Of a DNA stretch of 64,000 nt, positions 1 to 64,000 are shown one piece after another. A program made the translations under genes and the position numbers. Where the stretch lies: positions 124,001 to 188,000 of the forward strand of contig JAQGDQ010000122.1 in the NCBI GenBank assembly GCA_030141605.1, in the 5' to 3' direction. The notes under the pieces are model-generated. The model saw only the letters and a program-made list of their open reading frames with translations. It was not told the origin of the DNA and did not search any database. Within the stretch, counting starts at the first letter, position 1. Every line of letters begins with the position of its first letter. Origin of the DNA: Tubiluchus corallicola (Eukaryota > Priapulida > Priapulimorpha > Priapulimorphida > Tubiluchidae).

Positions 1-958
1 AGCAGCTGATGGCACAACACCTCTGCTGATATTAGCCTCCAATGGTCGAAGCTCAAACTGCCGTCCAGTGGTCAACGACCGATTCTTGATTGTGGCTATT
101 TACGAGAGTTGATAAATTGACGTGATCCGTGCAAGATTAGATAAAACCAATGATAAGAATACTTGAAACTCTGTTGGTTATTTTCATATAGGTGGTATAG
201 TTTCTTTCAGGCTTGTAGGGGCTGAGTTGGGCTCTAATATAAATGGCGAGAAAAATAATTATTGGTTTAAACAAGTAGTAGGGTTATAGAAACAGTTTTA
301 GGGTCGTCAGAAGTGTAACGTACAATTTATCCAGTTCTGGTAAAGCATATGCTTGCAGTAGTAAGAGTAATAGTTTAAACTATAAATACTATAATTTATG
401 TATCCGCACATTTAAATGTAAGGTTTATGTTTTGGGAATTGTTATACAACTTTTCTTCTCACACTGTTCTGCAAGGAAATCTTAAACATTATTAATTTAA
501 ATGTTATTACTGGTAACAATAACAGTTTAAGTGTGAATGTGTAAACGTGTAAACGCTCCATGAACGTGTAAACCTTTATGGAGCGTTACAGAGTTTAGTA
601 ATTTCAGTTTTATGCAGTAGAGACACATTATTGACGCCTGTAGATCTCTACAATCGCCATTCAGAATTATTCTAGCGAACAGTGACTGTTTTTTACTCAA
701 GCAATTATTATGTTATAAAGTGCATACTTGAACGCTGTATATCCAGGTATGTGATTAACCCGGGGCAATGTAGCCTTAGTGAGGGGTGTGTACTACAGAG
801 GAATTGAGGAACCGGTACATGGTCGAACTGAAAAACTTTTTGAATTGCCGGTTTACTCCACGGCGTGTAAGTCATAGATAAAAACTTGACATCATAGAAC
901 ATGAGCATTACGGATCAAAACTTAGTTGTTCAATTTTTATTTTAATCTTCGTTTGTGC

Positions 959-1370
959 CAGGACTGGATTATCCTATGGGGCTTGTATAGGCTGCAGGTT
1001 AAAACCCGCCCTCAAGCTTGGGGGCCTTCAAGCTTTGGTAACATTTCATAAAAAAATTACTACCGTTGTGTTGAAATATATGCCAATTTCGTTTGCAATA
1101 AATAGTAAAAAAGTGGTATATCTTAAAGAATATATTTATTGACCTAGGAAAGACAGCTATTTCATGTTATTTAAAGAATTTGCAATAGTTTACTTCAAGC
1201 TATGTAAATAGCTAAAATATATCATGAGTAAAAGGTATTTAATACGGGTGCAGGCGAGTTAGAGGGTGCCTCCATCTGAGGGGGTGTGAGCGAGTTAGAG
1301 GGTGGCTCCGTGTTAGAGGCCCCATAATTTTACTTGCCTAGGGGCCCCAAAAGGTCATAATCCGGTCCTG
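959..1370. mobile_element. hAT-like non-autonomous element, copy 1
   Basis: About 412 bases bounded by inverted ends: CAGGACTGGATTAT on the left and CAGGACCGGATTAT on the complementary right end. Flanks GTTTGTGC and GTTTCTAT could be a decayed 8-bp target duplication. No transposase is coded. Its left end, on the minus strand, contains one copy of the unit that is amplified ten-fold at 24037-24660. Confidence 0.65.
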
Positions 1371-2889
1371 GTTTCTATTCTGCTTTCCTTTTCAGATTTT
1401 AGATTTATTTTATTTCATAGTAAAAGCCATATAAAAATATAAAACACTTACATCGCATAGAAGCTGCTCTAAAACTATAAACAGCAGTGAAAAGAAACCT
1501 TCCGTCAGCTGTTGGTTGCAACTAACTCTAAAACGTGTTCGATTATTGCATTGACATGAGTAAATGAAGCTGAATAAATTTTATTGTATTTTTGTACAAA
1601 TGGTGTTGAATAAACATAAAAATCGAATTCAGTTGACACGTCTGCTTTTAAATATGTAAAAGAAACAAATGGTCAGCGCAGCACTGAATTTGTTCTTAAT
1701 TAGTAACTGCTGTATTTAAGGGCTGGAATATATAAGATAAACAAATGTATAAAGAAATTACACGACATTGCATAAAGTAATGCAAAAAATAGTCAATTAT
1801 TTGTTAGTAATCTTAATTTGAGTTTCGTTCAGACATCTCATTCACAGTAAGTGTATTTAGATGGACAATCACTTTCGTCATTTGCAGATTAATTATTATG
1901 ACTACTGTGTGTTGTGAACTTCTGAATAACTTGTTATTTTGAGCTACAATTCTTTTCTCTTTACAGGTTATTTTTAGCGTTACTGGTAAATTTGCGGTAA
2001 GTATAACGTGTCCTGCTGGATTACACAGCAGCATCTTTTTAATCGTAGTTTTTACTCTGATTTCGATATCTCTTCCTCCTGTGTCCCCCGCCATGCTTTC
2101 CGCCCAGCGTGGTCAAAGGGTTACATTAGTGCGACAGTGCCTGAACTGCATGCTACGAATAACATGTTAAAGGTACGCAAGCTCTGTTAATTCAATACGT
2201 ATTTTAGTAGATGGAGATGCTGTCACGAAACACAGTAAACAGAATTAGGAATACATTGTGCATAACGTGATGACATCTATTAACAAGAATGTAAGGTATT
2301 AACAGCGGGGACCCGTTTAAGGTTGCGTGCAGTTTAGTTGTGCGTCGCATAAATGTACCCCACTTTGGTTTATCATGTTTTTGGGGACACCCGAGATTTA
2401 AAGTATCCAACTGCTGCCTATTACACATTTGCATCTGTTTGCAGTTTTTAAAATTACCCTTTAATAGTTACAGCTGGCAACTTTTTAGTTTTGTGACATT
2501 TCATTTCCTGGGTTGTTTTTGTTTTTTATATGAGTTGGCTGATAAGTTAATTAGTATCAATTAGTGTATTACAGTTTAAGCACAACGAATATTACTTTAT
2601 CTGGTATATTACTGTATACACCGTGTAACTGATTTGATTTTTGAAAAGACAATTCAGACTAGCAAGAGGAAGCGAACCTTCTGCTTTTAGTTTCCACCAG
2701 CTTAGCTATCGGCTGTTTTAAAGATTTTAAAGACAGACAAACGGGTTTATATATGTATTATCAGCAGTATATTTAATGCTTAGGCATGGTGGCACATGTT
2801 CGTACCTATATTATGCTTCCATGTTTGAACATGCAGGTGGAACGTTAAAAGCCAATCAGATGTATTTTAATCTACTGCAGGTATGAAGC

Positions 2890-3910
2890 TATTTGCGGGT
2901 GTGGTTTCACTGCATTCAAACCAGACTTGTCGCTTCTTGGTGTGTTCTCAGTGTATTGAATACAGAGTTATTCTTAGTTGTGCTCTGTCTATTGATTGTT
3001 AGATGTGTAATAAAGACAGATTTGTTCTTTGATGTATTAAATGAAGCCATACTTATTCTTAGGTGTGGTGCCAGTGCATCTAAGACCAAGTTGTTCTTAG
3101 GAATAGAACGCGTTCTTGTTTTTAGATGTGTCTGATGAAGCTAGATTTGTTCTTAGGTGTGTCTAATGAAGCTAGATTTGTTATTTAAAGTGTGCTGCCA
3201 GTGTATCTAAGATTGAGTTGTTCTTAGATGTGCTCTCACGGTATTGAAAACAGAGTTGTTTTGAGGCCTGTCTAATGAAGCCATATTTGTCCTTCGAAGT
3301 GCTTCCTACACCTTGGTGTAGAAGGTAGGGTTGTTCTTACTGGCATGCTTAGAGTTTATTGAAACGGGACTTTTTCTTAGAAGTGTATAATAAAGCCAGG
3401 CTTGTTCTTATGTATGCTTTCAAGGTGCAGAAGACAAAGCTATTCTTAGGTGTGTACTCAGCCACTAAAGCCAGACTTGTTCCTTACTATGTTCTAAATT
3501 TATTGAAGCCATATTTATTGTTAGCTGTGCTCCCAGTGTAAAGAAGATAGAGTTGTTTTTGGTGACTTTGCATTCCAACTTTGTTCTTTGGTGCTTCTGA
3601 TGAAGTCAGATTTGTTCGTAGGCGTCATCTCAGTCTATTGAAGCCAGACTTGTTCCTAAGTGTACAGTACCAAACAGTTTCCTACTGTACAGAAGACGGC
3701 ACTCCCAGGGTATTGAACACAGTTGTCTTTTATGTTCCTAGTGAAGCCAAACTTTTTTGATGTGTCCAATTAAGCTAGATTTATTCATAGGTTCACTGCC
3801 AGTGTTCTGAAGACAGGGCCCCTAGGTATGCTTCCAGTCTATTGAAGATGCTGCCAGATTTGTTTGTAGGGTGTAGCCATTGTCCGACTGTATTGAAGAC
3901 ATGTTATGTC
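2890..3910. repeat. Degenerate tandem array of ~40-75 bp units
   Basis: Phrases such as GAAGCCAGACTTGTTCTTAG, TTCTTAGGTGTG and CCAGTGTATTGAAG recur irregularly over about 1 kb with much divergence and uneven spacing. This looks like an old minisatellite. The small ORFs in it (2893-3135, 3359-3541) are products of the repeat. Confidence 0.7.
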
Positions 3911-4365
3911 TTTCCGCCACTGTGTCGCCGCCTACAGCGTCAATCATGTACTACAACGTGTTAGCAGAGCCGAAAGGAAAGCAATTAATTGAACTCTGGT
4001 GTAAAAACAGCTGCTTTTGAGCTGGTAGAGGAGAACCATTTCCTGACTTTCATGCCGACGAATTGCTGTGTTCACATTAAAGCAGAGGCATGTTTAAAAT
4101 AGTTTCTCTGTATGTGCAGCACGATGAAACCCTTTAACTACAGAATTTAGGGTGGTTGATTCCAAGTGGTGGTGCAACTAAAATTGAGATTTTTTTATAG
4201 GTACTGAAAATATATGTAATAACAAACTAGTTATCAATAAGTAGTTAAAAATTTACTAGTCTCTATGCAGTTTTTGAATTTGAAAAAATGCAAGCAGATT
4301 AATGGTTGCACTTACCTCATGGCTCGTCACTCTTACCAATAGCAAAAGCACTCAGAACTGTTTTA

Positions 4366-4414
4366 GTTAGTCAGTCAATCAGTCAGCCAGTCAGTCAGTC
4401 AGTTAATCAGTCAG
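4366..4414. repeat. TCAG-type tetranucleotide microsatellite
   Basis: Tandem (AGTC)n with interruptions (AGTCAATCAGTCAGCCAGTC...). Short and intergenic; no function evident. Confidence 0.8.
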
Positions 4415-7400
4415 TAAATAAAAGTATTTATTTATATACAGCCAATATGTTAAAGCTAAGTTAATATTATTTAATACATATATGCATAGTACATTCATAC
4501 TTTCATACCCAACAGTGGAATCAGTGAGGCTTGCATATTAACTGCTCATATAATATTTGCGACCCAATGAGGGTTAATAGTGTGAGAACAGCTGCGAGGC
4601 TCTGTTGGAAATTGCTAAATTAGCCCCGCAGTCTCATCACACGTGTATCTAAGTTTGTTCTGAAATTTCATTTACATCTTGACAACTCATGTCAGGTCAA
4701 TGGCGTCTTGCGGATTAGAGGACGCTTGCGGAAAGGTTTTGAAATTCTTGGTCACTAGAGCAGGTAGGTATAACGATGAATCTGCAAAGAAGTTTAGTTA
4801 TCCGTGTCATAATAGTACCAGAATAATGTCTTTGCTTTAAACTTAAACTTTAACACTCTTTTCTTCATTGGCTTCATTTCACATGACTTTGAGTTTATTG
4901 TAATTTAAGAGAGATAACTAACAAACCATGAATGAAAAGACTTGGCACCAAATGATAGTCAGTTTTTCTTCTGTTTCTTTCTTTAATTTCAGTTTTCTGA
5001 GTCGTTCCACATAGTTTTTATAACGTGTTTGCGTGATTAAGTTATTTGCTTGTGTAAATAAGGATTATGACTAATTATACGGGATGGAGATTTCTGAAAT
5101 ACCCTAGACAAGATTCACTCACTAGTGTACTAGTCATTATCTATAAATAGCAGGATCCACTTTCTCTCCTGTTGTCATTCATAACACAAACCAGGGCGCG
5201 CCCATTGAAATGAAGCCAAGGAAACGTATCCTTTATGAAATTAAGAAAATCTTCTGTTTATAATGAAGCCAGATACTAAGTCTCACGACTTTCACGTGCG
5301 TGGGTCAAAGTCAGACCGTTGACGACAAGTGACTGATGCATCCTCTCTGGTACTGATGCTGCGAAGGAACAGCACCTTATCGTCTTTCAGGCATCTGCCA
5401 AATTTGGTGGATGCCAGATGTTCGTCGAAGATACTTTGCACTGGGTGGTTGCGTTGTTGAGTGACGTAACTTGCCCGTCCTCTGGATTAAACCATTTGGC
5501 TTCTGGAGGTAGACGAACCCTGACCAGTAAGCAGGAATTTCTACAAAATTAGTGAAGCCGACTAAAACAAATTCATGGGAAACGGAATTTGGGAACTGGT
5601 ACTGAAAAGAAACCACACTTGACTCGGTTGGACAGTTTCTGGCAAACTTTAAAAGTTGACAATTAACAATACCATTTATTATACTGATTGTAAATGTCAG
5701 AAGTTAATAAATCATTGTAGTTTATTTCACAATAACCTATTAACGCCCCCATAATCTAAATAAATTTTAAAAACTGTAAACTTTTCGAGATTGAAAAGCA
5801 AATTGGCATTTCTGTGCAATTGATTTTTACTTTCTGCACCTACAGAAATGATTCATAATATGTATTCAAACGCCAGAAAATGCCATTTAGAAGACAAACT
5901 GGCAAGTTTATCAAAGTTAATAAGTAATTGAACATGCGTAATGCAAGTTCCCCTAACTTTTGATTTAACTTTCGTTTGTGACTTTGGATCAGCGGCTAAT
6001 GTACGAAAATTTCAGTGTTATTTTAAACTATTGAAATTATTTCCTGTTTTGCATAATTTACCCCTGCGCACATTCGTTTGAACAGTGCGATAGTAAAATC
6101 GGGGACGAATCTTATCGGCTGTTGAAGCCATGCAGTACCTTCTACAAATCACAGACGATGTTTTGTTGTACAAATAGTTGTAATAATTCGGCAATAATAA
6201 TTATAATCGTTGTAACAAGAATCTGTCATAGATAGTTTATACATAGATGGCTTATATTTCCTGCAAACCGTTCTACATTGCATCTGCTTTGTGCTCTGAT
6301 TTTTTGTTGTACCCTGAACTACAACGACGATGACGACTGATAACGATGCCCATATGGGTCCATGCTTAGGTCCAGTTGAATATTATGATCTTGATACATA
6401 CAGTATTAGTTTTGTCCAGTATCAAAACCACATTCTCTTCCAACAGATACGTGCAGACTCTCTTCCCTTCTTGCATCTTCCAGTATCTCACGTGACGTCA
6501 CTGAATGACACGCCAGTTTGGATAACTTTACATAAACAGCCGGTTAGCCCGCTTGCTCAGGGATGCTGCTGCAGTGCTGGCGTTTTTGACTGTTCGAGTC
6601 AAACCCACTGCACTGCTAGTGTTTTTCAGTTTCCTGTTTAGTTTTGCTGGTGTCTTTAGCTTTTTCTCTGTGACAGGGTGTTTCGTGTTAGGTACTCTTT
6701 AGTTGTAATTGAACGTAAGTAAACATGGATAGATCTACGTAGGTAATGCTGAGAAGAATTAGGATAACATTCGTACAGTCGATTAGGCTGTCAACCTTTT
6801 GGCTTAAAATGTTCCATAGAAAATGTCTTATAATTGTTAAGATAGTTAGTACACATAATAAATTATGCTGGTAGAGTGATACAAATTTTAAAATTATCGG
6901 TCAGTCTGGAAGGTCGGCCATATAGTAGGCCAATATACGCGGACAAAAAGCCTTCAGACTATTCTAGTGTTTTTGTGCTCTGTCAACTTATTAATTCTCG
7001 TAGTGAAAATGAACATAGGACCTACTTGGCTAATTAAACCGATTTGTTCATTCACAGACGCAATCAAGAGTCATTAGTAGAAAATGATCAGTTGAAAAAC
7101 TAGGCCCTGCATGACCTAACATTTTTAAATTAATTACAGTTAAGATGGAAAAAAATAGCAAAATGTTCCAGTTTAGTTTCTACTTTTTGGCGTCCAAAGA
7201 CTTCTGTCATGAAACAATAACAAATCTAGTTGGTTCCGACACATTTCTATGCGATGCAGCTGAGCTAAGTACAATTGTTAGACCTATATTATTAGATTGA
7301 TGGCCGTCCGTTTGGGTTCGCCTTCCACTCATGACAATTAATAAGAAAGTCAAGATATGTTTTAGAAAGTTAGCTAAATTCGACATGACTTCATTTAATT

Positions 7401-8058
7401 GTACTTTGTTAGCCCCTAAGTTGTCTAACTACATGTATAACTCATAGCTATATAGGGCTAGGCCTCATTAGTACTTGAAGTCGGCTGGTATTTTGGAAAC
7501 TAATAATAGGAGATGGATTGCAACGCTTAACTGAAGACATGATGCAGATCTAACAGCACTTTCATACAGGTTCAGTTAATAGCAATAGTTTATTGAGTAT
7601 AAATAAGAGAGTCATTGACAGCCAAAGATATAGGCCAAATGTAAAGTTTACTAGCAGATAAAGAATTAATTTCAAAATCTTTCGTTCTGCTTAGTTGCTG
7701 TTTTATTGATCTACACTACGATACTAGAACTGTAGTGTAAAATATTATGCCTCCATAATAAAGAGCGGGAATTTTCCCAGCTTGGCACAACAACTTCCGT
7801 TTGTTTTTAACTGCACTGCTACGTACAGCGTTTATGAAATAAGGCGGGTTCTCTTCCTTTTCCTGTCTACAGCAGCCCAGTTCAACTGAAAAAAACTTCA
7901 TTCAAATTTTCTTGGGCGTGGGTCAGCATGCGTAATTGTTTGCGTAAATTAAATTAACTTTTTGTTAATTTTAATTACTGGGAACTGCTCCTGTAATTGC
8001 AGTTGGATACTTTGAAATCTCAGGTGTATTTTGAACGGAACCGGAAACAGGTGTAACC

Positions 8059-62585
<54,527 letters not shown>

Positions 62586-64000
62586 GTAAGTTGCTCTGTT
62601 CAGAACACATTGTACAGGGATGAGAATTTTCTGTGGATACGCGGAATTCCGAGTTTTTGGAAGACCAGTAGTGCCGGTTTTGTAAATCGCGTAAATTCGT
62701 TGAGAAAATTTTTACGGACCCAGTACATTATTTCACAAGCTGACCGCTAGATGGCGGACAGTCACTTTGTTTACATCACGTACATCAGTGTAACCACGTG
62801 TAGATCTCTATGTATAAAAATATAGAATCAATTGTGTGGAGTTATTTGAGTCAAATGCAGACAGTTTTTATATACTTTTGCATAGGAGCGGCCAGTACTT
62901 ACACGTTTTTGAGAAAATTAGGTATCATGTATCCTTGATAGTTGGGTGTTTTAAATTATGCATGAAACGACGTAATTGATATTTTAAGTCCACTTAGAGG
63001 CTCACTATGGTCACAAAATTGCAATTTGTTGCTGCCTACGGCCTGTTTCAGAGTTTTTACAATTTTTAATTCTCATCCCTGATTGTAGAGTTTCATCTTG
63101 TAGCCATACTTGTTTCATTTGTCCGTGTTTGCTTTTTTATCTGCTCGTATTTTGGTGAAAAGTGGATTTTTTAACAAGTAGTTGATTGTACAACAGAAAT
63201 TACATAGTAGTGGTGGCACTGAACTTTCGAATTTGATTTAAACGAGTTTTTTAGGTACGCATATTTGCTTGGCTTTCTCAGCATGATAGATTTCCGACTT
63301 ATATAATATTTCATCAATACGTTGTTATTTGTTAATTTTTTAATTATTTTTCTATTCTAAGTGATTGTCTGTTCTCTTTAAGAGCATTTTGTAAAAACAA
63401 ATCTAAAACCAATATCAGGTGCATTTTCTGACATTTTTAGGACGTTTTTTCAAATTAAATCATTCTTTGTTCTTCCTGGTTTTTTGTTTATTCAGCCATC
63501 AGTTGCAAAGCTTCTCCCAAGCTGCACAGGTAAATGGTTAAATGAATTTACTTTGCCGGCATTGATTGAACAGTGTCATACTGTGTTATTGTGCACTAGT
63601 CTTTGCTGTGTGTGCGCGCTGCTAGTGTAAGCAAGCCAGCTTTTAGGTAACTTTGATTGCCTGATTGATTGGCTTATGCTCGTTCTATTATGTGAAAAGT
63701 TGCAGAATATGATGAAAGAGAAATCTGCTCTAGTTGACAGTGTGTCAATGGCCTCTCGGGTCGTGGATGCTTTTCTTGTGTTCTGCGTCAATTGTACAAA
63801 ATCTGCTTGAGTTGACAGTGTGTCGATGAGCTCACGGGTGATGACTTCTTTTTGCGTGTTGTCGGTTGATGAGCGTAACTGAATGCGTGCAGTTAGACAT
63901 TAGTGAAAATCATTGCAAATGTGTCATGAGTTAAAAAGATTCCTTTTGATTTGTCCCTTGAAATCACATGATTTTATATTTTGATTTGAAAGTCTGAAAT
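62586..64000 (+). other. FLN: Filamin intron 31 (partial)
   Basis: No sure exon before the window ends. A splice-flanked 34-base segment at 63496-63529 is discussed as a doubtful micro-exon. At about 63717-63860 an imperfect ~78-bp duplication repeats ATCTGC-T-AGTTGACAGTGTGTC followed by GGGT. Confidence 0.7.

Larger units (their letters stand above)
1..8058. other. Upstream region and presumed 5' flank/5'UTR of filamin
   Basis: No protein gene is recognisable here. Several unremarkable ORFs (e.g. + 6330-6641, - 5377-5616) have no family motif. The region holds a hAT-like element, a degenerate tandem array and a TCAG microsatellite, listed separately. The 5'UTR exon and transcription start of filamin should lie here or at 8058 and upstream, but I cannot place them: no clear TATA box or unambiguous non-coding exon is visible. 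Confidence 0.5.

Noticed and set aside
6330-6641. 103-codon ORF upstream of filamin
   Set aside because: No recognisable domain, ordinary composition, no splice or homology support.

Overview
The window is animal nuclear DNA, and one large gene dominates it. A filamin gene runs left to right on the + strand from a start codon at 8059 to at least 62585, where it leaves the window before its 3' end. I could join 31 coding exons with consistent splice phases (6304 coding bases, about 2101 codons). Exons are GC-richer and small, introns are AT-rich and reach almost 10 kb. The protein is closest in plan to the long filamins of vertebrates and many invertebrates: two calponin-homology domains, a chain of filamin-type Ig repeats, a hinge, then more repeats. 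The intron and repeat content suggests an invertebrate metazoan. I cannot fix the phylum from the sequence alone.

Layout: 1-8058 is upstream and 5' flanking DNA with old repeats, one hAT-like element and no gene that I recognise. Exon 1 (8059-8404) carries the N-terminus and most of CH1. Intron 1 (9.9 kb) holds transposon relics, a LINE-like tail, a 46-bp minisatellite and a piggyBac-like MITE. Exons 2-5 finish the actin-binding domain. Intron 4 (9.5 kb) is almost a museum of tandem repeats: 44-bp, 63-bp and 40-bp arrays. Exons 6-16 code Ig repeats 1-6 and the start of the next. Intron 16 (3.6 kb) holds an ATT microsatellite, a 55-bp array and, antisense, a clean copy of the last exon of a mitochondrial phosphate carrier. 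Exon 17 is unusually large (1080 bp) and codes a full Ig repeat flanked by two low-complexity Pro/Ala/Gly linkers. Exons 18-24 finish rod 1, exon 25 is the hinge-1 equivalent, and exons 26-31 code the repeats equivalent to human 16-19 and the start of 20.

How it works as a unit: the single product would be a homodimeric actin cross-linker and signalling scaffold. The N-terminal CH pair binds F-actin, rod 1 gives reach and secondary actin contact, and rod 2 binds partners such as integrin tails. The dimerising last repeat lies beyond the window. The least expected parts of the gene are the two extra linkers in rod 1 and the apparent absence of the counterparts of human repeats 7 and 10. The rest of the window is a dense set of transposable-element relics (piggyBac-like, hAT-like, pogo-like, tRNA-derived SINEs, one solo LTR) and minisatellites.
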